A stretch of 64,000 nucleotides of DNA, from positions 1 to 64,000 of the forward strand of contig NZ_JABEQM010000009.1 of NCBI RefSeq assembly GCF_014174155.1, given 5' to 3'. The notes under the pieces were generated by a model. The model was not told the origin of the DNA and ran no database searches. It saw only the letters and a program-made list of their open reading frames with translations. The position numbers were made by a program, and so were the translations under genes. Shown here in pieces: positions 52,563 to 60,772 of this stretch. Origin of the DNA: Gluconacetobacter tumulisoli. Lineage in GTDB: Bacteria > Pseudomonadota > Alphaproteobacteria > Acetobacterales > Acetobacteraceae. Each line of letters starts with the position of its first letter. The stretch's first letter is position 1.

Positions 52563-55205
52563 GTGGGTGACCGTACGGTAAACGCTATCGCCTTTGGCAT
52601 CCTCACGCCCGAGGGTGTCGTGGCCTATTGCAGTTCACGTTTCGCACGCATCATACACGCTTCTCAAAAAGGCCCCATCGCTGGCGTCTCCATCACAGCT
52701 TGGCTTGAGCCAGCATCTGGCCCGCTGTCATCGTCATGGTTTTCCACGATCTTGACCATTGAAGGAACCCTCCGCCTAAAAGGAAGCCTGAAAACTGTTC
52801 AATATCGCTTGGAGCCGATGACAGCGACCACGGATCGGACAGAAAACGGAGCGATCATCTTCTTGGGTGATGACACTCAGACCTTGGATCTGATCCATGC
52901 GCAGGCCTTCCAACTCAATCCCGGCCTCTCGGCCATATCCGTTCTGGAAACGGGAGAGCATCTGGATGTGAACCCGGCGTGGCTGTCGGCCATGGAATAT
53001 CAGCGCTCTGATGTCATTGGGAAAACCGCGCGAGATATGAATATCTGGGAAAATATCTCGTTCCGTTCCGAGATTGTGCGCCAGTTGACGACATATGGCC
53101 GCGTCGAGAACCTGGAAGGGAGAATGCGGACCAAGAGCGGAAAATTGCGCGATATCATCGTTAGCGCTGAACGGGTCTCATATTTCGGCCGGACATTGGC
53201 GGTTTTCGCGTCTCACGATATCACCGAGGTCAAGAAATCGCATGCGGACCTGGCCGCACTCAATCGGCGACTGGAGGCTCGGGTTGCCGAACGCACTGCT
53301 GAACTGGAGACCAAAAACAGGCAGCTCCTCGACGCTGTGAAGCGTGCTGAAGCCGCAAACGACGCTAAAAGCCGCTTTCTGGCAACGATGAGCCATGAAA
53401 TCCGTACCCCTCTGAATGCCATCATCAATATGGCAGAGCTTCTGGCAGAGGAAAAACGGACTGGTCTCGACGCGAAGTATCTGTCCAATATTGTCAATTC
53501 GGCACAATCTCTTGCAGCCATCGTGAACGATACGCTCGATTTCGCCAGTATAGAAGAGAATGAGCTGAAAATTGTTCCAATTGAGGTGAATGTCGAGGTC
53601 ATTGTTGAAGGAGTCATTCGCAGCCTTGCGCCTCTTGGGCACCGCAAGGGAGTCGAACTTGTTCTTTCCATTGCGCCGCGATTGCCGGAAGATATCTGCG
53701 TTGATCCCACTCGCCTGCGGCAGATTTTGTATAATCTGATAGGCAATGCCATAAAATTCACCCGATCCGGTTGGATTGGGGTCTATGTCGATCTTGCGAC
53801 GACAAACGGTTATCATGAACTTCTTTTATCCGTCTGCGACACCGGAATTGGCATCGAGCCGATTGATCAGAATCGGATTTTTGACAGATTTTCAAAGATT
53901 AGTCCTGGCTCGGACGACGCGACGAGCGGAACCGGCCTCGGGTTAAGCATTGCGCTGGGGCTTGCCCAGGCCATGGGTGGTGCGATCGGTGTCGATAGTT
54001 CTCCAAACCATGGAAGCACATTCCGCGTAAGCCTACCCGCAAGTTCCTGTAGCGCGCCACCACCAGACATGCCTTTAAATGAAGTCATCATACTGGGTCC
54101 GGGCAGTAAGACACGCTCTGGCCTGGAATCGGCTTGCATCGGGTTAGGCGTCGCGACACGGGTGGTGGAGCAGGGGGATGCGATATCGGGCTCTCCGCTG
54201 CTTGGTGTAGCATTGGTCGTTCTTCCGTTATCCGTTTGCGCAACGTCAATGATGGAGTGGTACGAGCGCGCCTGTTCACTATGTTCCCGCGTCATCGTTT
54301 TCAGCCCCATAGGGCAGACGACCGAAGTCCTTAGCGGCCTGGCACTTGAGAATAGCCAGATTGAATTTTATCCCATCGGGCGATCCAGCCTTTCCGCGCT
54401 CCTGAACGGACAAGACTCGTCGGCACGCTCCGAAGATGGTCCACAGATCGCACTTTCCCTTGCTGGTTTACATGTGCTGATTGCTGATGACGTCGAAGAA
54501 AACAGGCTTGTTGTCGAATGGGCCCTTAAGGCATGTGGCGCGAGAATCACAACTGTTGACAACGGAGAAGACGCCGTCGGCCTGATCAAGCAAGGCGTGT
54601 TTGATCTTTTATTGCTGGATCTCCGGATGCCTGGCCTTGACGGATATGAGACAGCCGCAAGGATCAGATCTCTCGGTGGAAGGGCCGGAAAGACGCCAAT
54701 TATTGCGGTCTCAGCCAATGTCACGCCTGACGGGTCAAGAATGCAGGCCGCCGGAATCGACAACTTCCTAGCAAAGCCGTTTAGACCATCGCGCTTGCGA
54801 TCAGCAGTGCTAAAGGCCTTGGGCAGATCCCACACAGGCGAGCACGATGCCGTAACCCAAAATCCGCATCCCATTCTTGATGCGGCTTTTCTGGCCGCTC
54901 AACTGAGCTATGCCGGCCCTGAGGCTATATGCAGGGCAATCGACGCTTTTGGCCAGCATCTAGAACGGCGTCTGTGTAGCATTGAAACGGCGCGGAACGA
55001 CGCGGATTGCATTGAGGCGATTCATCGCCTTGCTGGGGCCGCCTCCTCCCTTGGTCTTTCAAGACTTTTCAACTTATGTGTTGAACTTGAAACCACATTC
55101 AGTTCCCACGACCGGGTCAATCGTGCCCGTAAGTTTGCCGCAATTCGGTCACTCAGTGAGAGCAGTGCATTTTATATAAAAAGATATAGAAATAATATAA
55201 CGTAA
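52563..55205 (+). CDS. Hybrid sensor histidine kinase (PAS-HisKA-HATPase-REC-HPt)
   Basis: The protein has 880 residues and a GTG start 8 bases after AAGGAG. An N-terminal sensory part contains PAS-like domains (residues about 1-225; no membrane segment). A coiled coil precedes the HisKA domain with His278 in MSHEIRTPLN. The ATPase domain has NLIGNAIKFTRSG, CDTGIGIEP and GTGLGLSIA. A receiver (about 636-750, LLLLDLRMPGLDGY) and an HPt domain (IHRLAGAASSLGL) follow. It is a soluble phosphorelay kinase. The REC-HPt end should pass phosphate to a separate regulator, plausibly the OmpR-type protein at 49222. Confidence 0.93.
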   Translation: MGDRTVNAIAFGILTPEGVVAYCSSRFARIIHASQKGPIAGVSITAWLEPASGPLSSSWFSTILTIEGTLRLKGSLKTVQYRLEPMTATTDRTENGAIIFLGDDTQTLDLIHAQAFQLNPGLSAISVLETGEHLDVNPAWLSAMEYQRSDVIGKTARDMNIWENISFRSEIVRQLTTYGRVENLEGRMRTKSGKLRDIIVSAERVSYFGRTLAVFASHDITEVKKSHADLAALNRRLEARVAERTAELETKNRQLLDAVKRAEAANDAKSRFLATMSHEIRTPLNAIINMAELLAEEKRTGLDAKYLSNIVNSAQSLAAIVNDTLDFASIEENELKIVPIEVNVEVIVEGVIRSLAPLGHRKGVELVLSIAPRLPEDICVDPTRLRQILYNLIGNAIKFTRSGWIGVYVDLATTNGYHELLLSVCDTGIGIEPIDQNRIFDRFSKISPGSDDATSGTGLGLSIALGLAQAMGGAIGVDSSPNHGSTFRVSLPASSCSAPPPDMPLNEVIILGPGSKTRSGLESACIGLGVATRVVEQGDAISGSPLLGVALVVLPLSVCATSMMEWYERACSLCSRVIVFSPIGQTTEVLSGLALENSQIEFYPIGRSSLSALLNGQDSSARSEDGPQIALSLAGLHVLIADDVEENRLVVEWALKACGARITTVDNGEDAVGLIKQGVFDLLLLDLRMPGLDGYETAARIRSLGGRAGKTPIIAVSANVTPDGSRMQAAGIDNFLAKPFRPSRLRSAVLKALGRSHTGEHDAVTQNPHPILDAAFLAAQLSYAGPEAICRAIDAFGQHLERRLCSIETARNDADCIEAIHRLAGAASSLGLSRLFNLCVELETTFSSHDRVNRARKFAAIRSLSESSAFYIKRYRNNIT

Positions 55206-55527
55206 TATAATAACCAACGAAAAATGCCGTCTAGGGCGATCAAGCGTCAAGAGCGCGATCCGCATCTTATTGTCGGGCATTGCAATACCAAGCGGTTAGC
55301 ATGACCACGGGTCATGTTCCGAATGATTTGCATGGCATGAGACGGTGCGGCGATTTTTTGGTGCCCCGACCGTCCGCGCGATAGTGACAGTCGATATGAA
55401 CCTGCCTCGCTTATGGCCAGTTCAGTGGACGTAGCCCTGGAAGGGCCCGAAGGGAACGCTCCTGGTAATGGGCCGCAGAGCGCCTTGTTCCTTCTCAATA
55501 TCCACGCGGGATCTAGTACGATCCGAT
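55206..55527. other. Intergenic stretch with a palindrome
   Basis: These 322 bases lie between convergent genes. It begins AT-rich and contains CATGACC-ACG-GGTCATG (55300-55316), a perfect 7-base inverted repeat with a 3-base centre, not followed by a T run and so not a standard terminator. No gene is supported. Confidence 0.4.
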
Positions 55528-56046
55528 CTATAAACTGTGATCCGGCTGCAGCGGCGCCTGAGTGAAATATTGCGTCGAATGTTCGGGAGCGCACATCTGC
55601 CGTCCGAAGCGCTGCCGTAATGTGCCATCCGGAACCTCAAGCACTGCGATCTCGGGCCTTATGCAATTATGGCTATCGCCATAGACATCGTTGGACACCC
55701 AGTGCAGGCGGGCGGTCAGCTCGGCCTGCGGCGCGACGGCGACCGGCAGCAGGACAGGACCGGGATTCATGCCAGCGGGCGGACGCCGCTCCGCAGGTAC
55801 CGAATGATGCCCCTCGTCCTCGAACCACAACACCGGCAGCGCCGGCAGCTTGCAGGCGGCCGGACCGAGATTGCGGAGCACAAGCAACGTGCCGCTTTGC
55901 GACATTCCGTCGAACCGACCATTTTCATCGTCGAAGCCGAGTGACAATTGCGCAGCGGTACAATCCGGAAACGAACGGGACACGGGAGCCGCGGATGCCG
56001 CGCGCATGACGACACTCATCCCCAGCATGAACATCAGCAGTTTCAT
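55528..56046 (-). CDS. Secreted DUF4232-like protein
   Basis: The product has 172 residues from the ATG at 56046. The signal peptide LLMFMLGMSVVMRAASA is followed by a beta-rich domain: CTAAQLSLGFDDENGRFDGM, SGTLLVLRNLGPAACKLPAL and a late Cys. This resembles DUF4232 domains, exported proteins of unknown function. An upstream ATG at 56097 would spoil the signal peptide. It stands between the kinase and the integrase and is probably monocistronic. Confidence 0.75.
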   Translation of the reverse strand: MKLLMFMLGMSVVMRAASAAPVSRSFPDCTAAQLSLGFDDENGRFDGMSQSGTLLVLRNLGPAACKLPALPVLWFEDEGHHSVPAERRPPAGMNPGPVLLPVAVAPQAELTARLHWVSNDVYGDSHNCIRPEIAVLEVPDGTLRQRFGRQMCAPEHSTQYFTQAPLQPDHSL

Positions 56047-56532
56047 GGTCTCTCGCTTCCTTTGTGCCGGACGGAACATCGGCTCCTGATGCACCATAAA
56101 ATCCTGGGACTAAACACCTGCCTTACCGGTCACGACGAATCCAGTTGGGAGGACGTCCAGCCCGAAACTGGCGTGACCGTCAATGTCAGCAGGAGCTTGC
56201 AGACGTCGCGGTCTTGGTTATTCGTGAAAGCGGCCGCTGAATCGCACGCTACAAGCCCGTAATTGGCTTTCCAGAGCGCACCGATCGGCCCATAGGCCAG
56301 CGTAAGAACATCCGGTTTCTCGAGGCACGTGAAGTCCTCCAGATCGAACCTTGTTAGGTCGTGCCTTGTGCAGCAGGCGTCCGGGGAGTGCGCGGAGCCA
56401 GAGAGCCGCGTCCATGACGAACGCGCACGCGATCGGCCCAATATTCCGGCACACCGCGCATCAGAGCAGATAGAGGCGCCGCGCGTTAAGTCTTTGCAGC
56501 GCCCCCTCTGCACCTTCCTTGTCGCGTCGCAA
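56047..56532. other. Region between the DUF4232 gene and the integrase, with a coding relic
   Basis: On the minus strand 56130-56360 reads as an apparently coding segment (DLTRFDLEDFTCLEKPDVL, then YGLVACDSAAAF and RDVCKLLLTLTV) ending at a stop. It lacks a start of its own, because the open frame continues only into antisense of the integrase end. It looks like the C-terminal relic of a small secreted or Cys-containing protein. Nothing else is supported here. Confidence 0.35.
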
Positions 56533-57861
56533 CTATGCGCCCATTCTTTCCTTTTCGGCTTCACGTTCGACTGCGTCATCGACGCGGTGCCCAGACGGCC
56601 TCCTGATGTGAATGACGCTAAGACTGCCTTGTCCTCCGTCCAGGATCGTCGCAATTTCCCGCGAGACGCGCTCCGCAGCCACGACGAGCGCCGCATCGAG
56701 ATGGATATAGTTCTGCGTTACACCGCGCGCCGCGTGACCGAGAAGCCCCGCGATCGTTAATTCCGAGAAGCCCAGATCTCCAGCGATGCTTGCGAAAGTA
56801 TGGCGCAGCACATGGGGCGTGATACCTTCCAGCTTTGCCTGGGCACAAACCCTCGACAAGACCCGTACGACACCGATGAAATGGCCAGTTCCTATATCGG
56901 CGGGAAAGACGAAGCGGGAGGGCGAGCCATTCGTCTGGGCCTCAACGCACTCGATCGCCGCCTCGCCCACGACACGGACCTGTTCGCCGCTCTTGGTATC
57001 TGGGAAATAGACGCAGTGGTCGGCTCTGCTGACCCACTGGGCCTGAAGGCCCAGCACTTCCATTCGGCGAAACCCGGTCAGAAGCATCAGGCGTATGGCG
57101 GCCAGAGCGGTCGGGTGTTCGCCATTCTCCATGGCTTCCCGCATCGTCGCGCCGAGACGTCCGATTTCGGCCGCTCCGAGTCTCCGCTTGCGTTTCGCGA
57201 CGGCGAGTTGCCTGACGCCCGTCGCGGGGTTGGTTTCGATAATATTGTGGCGTGCCGCATGGCCGAGAAGCGCCCGGAAGGTGCTGATCGTGCGGCTTGC
57301 GACGCCGGCGCCTCCCTTGGATCGTCCGCCACGTCCCTTCTTTTTGGCAGCTTTGACGGATTTGCCCTTCGCGATATCGGCCTGCATCGCTTCGATGTCG
57401 CCTAGGGTCAGGCCGCTGATCAGTCGGGAACCAATCAGCGGCTTGATATGGGTGGCAATCCGGCTCCGGTCCATCTGCAGGCTCGATGCCTTGATCGGTC
57501 TCCTGTTGCGGCCGAGAATCGTGCCGGCCTCCGCGGCTTCCAGATACCAGTCGCATATCTCGGACACAGTCATGCCCGCCCGGACGGCTTGGCGTTCGGC
57601 CGACGGGTCTTTGCCCTGCGCGACTTCGGTCAGTCGTTGCCGCGCCATGTCGCGTGCGATTTCGACCGTCAGCACACCGTAAGGGCCCAGGACCAGTCGC
57701 CGCGTCCGGTTTTCCGCGTTCCGATATTGGATCAGAAACGCCTTCGACCCCGAAGGTTTTACCCGGACGCCGAAGCCGCGAAGCTCTCCGTCCCAAATGA
57801 AGGCTTCAGACTTCGCATTGGACTTTAACGCGTCGACACTACGCTTTGTAAGCTTTGCCAT
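56533..57861 (-). CDS. Tyrosine-type site-specific integrase
   Basis: The protein has 442 residues. The N-terminal DUF4102-like arm-binding domain reads LTKRSVDALKSNAKSEAFIW and RGFGVRVKPSGSKAFLIQYR. A core-binding domain and the catalytic domain follow, with Arg in LLTGFRRMEVLGL, HVLRHTFASIAG, the second His in GLLGHAA and the nucleophile Tyr in QNYIHLD. The ATG at 57861 (MAKLTKRS) is chosen. It lies about 215 bases from a tRNA-Gly 3' fragment, so it probably integrates the element into that tRNA gene. Confidence 0.94.
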   Translation of the reverse strand: MAKLTKRSVDALKSNAKSEAFIWDGELRGFGVRVKPSGSKAFLIQYRNAENRTRRLVLGPYGVLTVEIARDMARQRLTEVAQGKDPSAERQAVRAGMTVSEICDWYLEAAEAGTILGRNRRPIKASSLQMDRSRIATHIKPLIGSRLISGLTLGDIEAMQADIAKGKSVKAAKKKGRGGRSKGGAGVASRTISTFRALLGHAARHNIIETNPATGVRQLAVAKRKRRLGAAEIGRLGATMREAMENGEHPTALAAIRLMLLTGFRRMEVLGLQAQWVSRADHCVYFPDTKSGEQVRVVGEAAIECVEAQTNGSPSRFVFPADIGTGHFIGVVRVLSRVCAQAKLEGITPHVLRHTFASIAGDLGFSELTIAGLLGHAARGVTQNYIHLDAALVVAAERVSREIATILDGGQGSLSVIHIRRPSGHRVDDAVEREAEKERMGA

Positions 57862-57922
57862 TTTCGTTAGCTCCGTTTCGATATCGTTCCTAGTTTGCTT
57901 CCCCGGCTCCTGCGGCGGCGGG

Positions 57923-57949
57923 CCGGGGAAGCAGGGGGGAAGCAAATGG
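57923..57949. repeat. 27-bp direct repeat, left of the att core
   Basis: CCGGGGAAGC, then A/G-GG-G/A, then GGGAAGCAAA: this copy and that at 58198-58224 match in 24 of 27 positions, in the same orientation. Each copy itself contains two GGGAAGC units. The position just upstream of int and beside the att site suits an integrase arm-binding site. Confidence 0.6.
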
Positions 57950-58076
57950 GCGCGTTTCGAAGGGTAGGAGCAGGATAGAAAAGGGATGGACCGGTGCAAC
58001 AAAAACCGTTATATCTAAATGTCTTATAGGGCGGCAGGATAGCAAAACATGCTGTGGCGTAGTTTGCCTTATCGGG

Positions 58077-58121
58077 TTGCCAAGGTTGGGGTCGTGGGTT
58101 CGAATCCCATCGCCCGCTCCA
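58077..58121 (+). other. Attachment site: displaced 3' end of tRNA-Gly(GCC)
   Basis: From the anticodon (GCC within TTGCCAAGG) through the variable region and T arm (GTGGGTTCGAATCCCAT) to the acceptor strand and CCA (CGCCCGCTCCA), this is the 3' part of a tRNA-Gly(GCC). The upstream half of the tRNA (D arm, 5' acceptor) is missing. A 3' tRNA fragment beside a tyrosine integrase is the hallmark of an att site formed by integration; the intact tRNA should lie at the far end of the element, to the left. Confidence 0.85.
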
Positions 58122-58151
58122 GATTTTCCAAGGAAAATCAGTCGGTTAAAG

Positions 58152-58174
58152 CGGCCCTTCGGGGCCGTTTTTTG
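58152..58174 (+). terminator. Rho-independent terminator after the tRNA fragment
   Basis: CGGCCC-TTCG-GGGCCG forms a strong GC hairpin followed by TTTTTTG. It lies 30 bases beyond the CCA end of the tRNA-Gly fragment and was probably the native terminator of that tRNA transcript. Confidence 0.85.
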
Positions 58175-58197
58175 TTTCCCCATCCCCGGCAGACCAA

Positions 58198-58224
58198 CCG
58201 GGGAAGCGGGAGGGAAGCAAACGG
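58198..58224. repeat. 27-bp direct repeat, right of the att core
   Basis: Second copy of the repeat at 57923-57949 (24 of 27 identical, same orientation), 77 bases right of the tRNA-Gly fragment. Finding the same repeat on both sides of one core matches the layout of an attP or a junction between two tandem related elements. Confidence 0.6.
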
Positions 58225-58951
58225 CGGCGTAATCGCCGCCGCTTCCGAATACTGGCGACACGAGCGTCTTCCCGTGTGACGAGCGAAGTTTTTCTGCCGT
58301 TCGCGACGCCTTCAAACCTACCGTAATCCACGAACCGAAGCGACGCGCTTCATGCGTCCGTGGCTAGGCATGTATCATGTGAAAATGATGCAACAGAACC
58401 AGTTTTCTTCCATGACACGCTTCGTTGTGCCTGGCGATGCAGGGCACGTGACGTCAATCGGCGGGCTGGCACTCTTATTTATCATGATGTCCTGAAAGCC
58501 GTATTCGGGTGGAAGCGTGCAGCCTCGTTTCCGTTTTTCCGATTCGACTTGTCGGAGAGAGGACAGGTGGGATTTCGCGACGGATTGAAGGTTGGAGGAG
58601 AGTCCTCCGGCCGTCATGGAGTTTCCTGTCACGGCAAATGCCATCCGGAAGATCATGCCGAGCGGGTCGCGCGACATCCCCTTCAACAAGCTCGTCCTGA
58701 CCCTACGATGGCTTCGCACTCTCCATTGTTCCGGAACATGGCGGAACGCAGCCCTCGATACGCGATGAGCCGCCCGGCGATCCGCAGCAGGTCGTGGAGT
58801 TCGCCCTACTGTGCGTGCGAAAATTCCGGCTGGGCACATGGGGACCCGATCTCGGCCGCCACTGCACCCGTGTGATGGATTACCACTACCGTCTCTGGCT
58901 GATGCGGACATCACAGACGGGGAAAGCCCTGCCCAAGCTGGCTGAACCCGT
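58225..58951. other. Region without an identified gene
   Basis: About 730 bases right of the att site. A plus-strand open stretch from about 58690 to 59043 reads in part DEPPGDPQQVVEFALLCV and LGTWGPDLGRHCTRVMDYHY, which looks coding but begins after a stop without a credible start and overlaps the AraC remnant. Family not recognised. The rest shows nothing. Confidence 0.35.
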
Positions 58952-59308
58952 TCACGGTGGGCTGGCGAACCGCCGGCGATATTCTCGCGGCGCGAGGCCG
59001 GTGATCCTGATGAACAATTTACGGAACGAACCCGAATCATCATAGCCGGCCTGCCAGGCGATCTCGTCGATCGACGCGGTCGTGCTCTCCATCAGGTCAC
59101 GCGCCCGGCTGATCCGCAGATGCTGGCAGTATTCGATCGGCGTCAGCCCTGTGGCCTTATGGAACCGCCGCAGAAAGGTTCGTTCTTCCAGCCCGGCCTG
59201 CGCCGCCATCGCGGTTGCCGATACGGCGCGTGGATCGGCGTCTCGAAGCCAGCGCTGGACCGTGAGCACCGCCACGTCGCCATGCGTGAGCCGGGGTATG
59301 AAGGCGCG
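58952..59308 (-). pseudogene. Truncated GlxA-type AraC-family regulator (DNA-binding domain only)
   Basis: The frame reads AFIPRLTHGDVAVLTVQRWL, then the AraC domain GLEERTFLRRFHKATGLTP and IDEIAWQAGYDDSGSFRKLF up to the stop. GlxA-like regulators carry an N-terminal DJ-1/PfpI domain of about 200 residues ahead of this; here a TGA at 59311-59309 ends the frame and no such domain is recognisable in 59309-59599. A GTG at 59275 could start a 107-residue HTH protein, but a remnant is more likely. Confidence 0.7.
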
Positions 59309-59599
59309 TCACATCAAGCCCTCGATCCCCGTCACGGGGGAAAACGGCATTCCCATTCGCGATGAGCTGGTTCTCAGGCTGGATCTCCGTTCGCAGTGAG
59401 AGTGCGAAAGGTGGACATGCCGATTGCGTCAGATCGTCGCCAGTCAGATAGCGGACGACGCCAGGACCGATCATGCGCATGACATCGCTTCATTTCCGCC
59501 ATGACATCCGCGTCCATATCGGACGCCATGATGCCGCCTTCCAAGAGCAGGACGGTCGCAAGACAGAGACGCCCGTTCGAGAATGGCAACGGATCCAGC

Positions 59600-59800
59600 C
59601 TACCGCCTGACGAGCCAGAAGATCAGCGAAAGGGCCACGCTGATCACGACGCAAGTCGCGACCGGCGCGTAGAAGGTGAAATTCTGCCGCTGGATCACGA
59701 TGTCGCCCGGCAGCCGCCCAAGCGGCAGTCGTGACAGGAAAGGCCATAGCACTCCAACGAGCACCAGAACGATGCCAAAGGCGATCAGGGTTCTGGACAT
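59600..59800 (-). CDS. DUF2905 small membrane protein
   Basis: The product has 66 residues. A hydrophobic N-terminal helix (LIAFGIVLVLVGVLWPFL) is followed by LPLGRLPGDIVIQRQNFTFY, the DUF2905 signature, and a second helix (CVVISVALSLIFWLV). It is a small inner-membrane protein of unknown function found across bacteria. The 290 bases between this gene and the AraC remnant contain no supported gene. Confidence 0.88.
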   Translation of the reverse strand: MSRTLIAFGIVLVLVGVLWPFLSRLPLGRLPGDIVIQRQNFTFYAPVATCVVISVALSLIFWLVRR

Positions 59801-59809
59801 ACGGCTCCC

Positions 59810-59965
59810 TCAGCGTTGAGCGAGCTGGCCTACGAGCTTTTTATTCTCTTCGGTCAGCGCGCGGACGTGCTCCGGGTTGTCCTTCTCCGCCCGCGCCAGA
59901 TCGCGCTCCACTTCCTTCAACCGATGGGCGAGAGCCGCAGCAGACGGTTCATGATACGTGGTCAT
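59810..59965 (-). CDS. Hypothetical 51-residue helical protein
   Basis: From the ATG at 59965 the product (TTYHEPSAAALAHRLKEVER, then ARAEKDNPEHVRALTEENKK) is charged and helical throughout, with coiled-coil-like spacing. The frame is open further upstream but overlaps the small gene at 59976. It lies 10 bases from each neighbour, consistent with a three-gene unit (59976, 59810, 59600). Function unknown. Confidence 0.55.
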   Translation of the reverse strand: MTTYHEPSAAALAHRLKEVERDLARAEKDNPEHVRALTEENKKLVGQLAQR

Positions 59966-59975
59966 GGTCGCGTTC

Positions 59976-60215
59976 TTATTTCCTGTCCAGAATCTGGCGG
60001 GCAAGTGCGACGATGTCGGACTTTTCCATGCCCTCGGGGTTATGCCGCGCCTTCTTCGCAATCTCGCGTTCCGGCTCCGAGGCATGTTCACCGCCCTTGA
60101 GCACGAAATCCGCCAATTCCGTTACCTCGGCCTTCGTCAGCAGCTTGGGCTCCTTGACCGCCCGTTCGGCGAGGGCGTGCAAGCTGCTCGTTTCATGAGG
60201 AAGCCTGTCGGTCAT
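59976..60215 (-). CDS. Small conserved protein, paralogue of the gene at 16129-16371
   Basis: The product has 79 residues. EPKLLTKAEVTELADFVLKG, GEHASEPEREIAKKARHNPE and the C-terminal ARQILDRK parallel the protein at 16129. Hydrophilic and helical, with no known domain. It heads a short minus-strand unit of small genes. The two copies in one window, each among stress-type small genes, suggest duplicated or repeatedly acquired stress modules. Confidence 0.7.
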   Translation of the reverse strand: MTDRLPHETSSLHALAERAVKEPKLLTKAEVTELADFVLKGGEHASEPEREIAKKARHNPEGMEKSDIVALARQILDRK

Positions 60216-60394
60216 GTCGATTCCATCCTGTTATGGGCGTGCGTTTCCAGTCATGGACGTGGGGACGCAAATGCGGGTCAGCAACCCTCGGACACAAGCG
60301 TGGGACTGCAGGTTGCTGTATCGGGCACGCGCGGCGGGTCGAGGAACCACGCTGGCGCAGGATTGCCGGGCATCATCGACCGTCCCGTCACCGG
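60216..60394. other. Short intergenic region
   Basis: These 179 bases lie between the small gene and the cupin stop. It should contain the promoter of the minus-strand small-gene unit. No terminator or palindrome stands out. Confidence 0.35.
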
Positions 60395-60772
60395 CTATAT
60401 CCGGGAAAGCGCACGCACGGTACGGTCGTTGTTCACGTTGCCCGTGTTGAGGGTCGTGTTCGGTTCCAGCAGGACGACATGACATTCGTCGCCCAGGGCC
60501 TCGGGACAATGCTCCACGCCATGCGGTACGATAATGAATTCCCCGGCTGCGACGTCGATGTCGCGATCCCGGAAATGCATGCGCAATGTCCCGGAGACGA
60601 CCAGGAACAGTTCGTCCTCATGCTCGTGATGGTGCCAGTCGAACGCCCCTTTGAATTTCGCCAGCTTGATCTGGGACGTATTGATGTCGCCCGCCACGCG
60701 GGGGTTCCAATAGTCGGAAAACATCGCGAAGGCCTGCGCCAGGTTTATCTTTTCCATCGGTCGGTTCTCCAT
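60395..60772 (-). CDS. Cupin-domain protein
   Basis: This 125-residue single-cupin protein has the metal-binding motif 1 in FDWHHHEHEDELFLVVSG (His, His, Glu) and motif 2 in GEFIIVPHGVEHCPEA (His). The start at 60772 overlaps the preceding gene's stop as TGATG, indicating coupled translation; an ATG at 60757 is possible. It is the last gene of the pdxA2 operon. It may bind or isomerise a small sugar-acid-like intermediate; substrate unknown. Confidence 0.88.
   Translation of the reverse strand: MENRPMEKINLAQAFAMFSDYWNPRVAGDINTSQIKLAKFKGAFDWHHHEHEDELFLVVSGTLRMHFRDRDIDVAAGEFIIVPHGVEHCPEALGDECHVVLLEPNTTLNTGNVNNDRTVRALSRI

Noticed and set aside
55300-55316. Rho-independent terminator after the hybrid kinase
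   Set aside because: The CATGACC/GGTCATG hairpin is not followed by a T run and lies about 95 bases past the stop.
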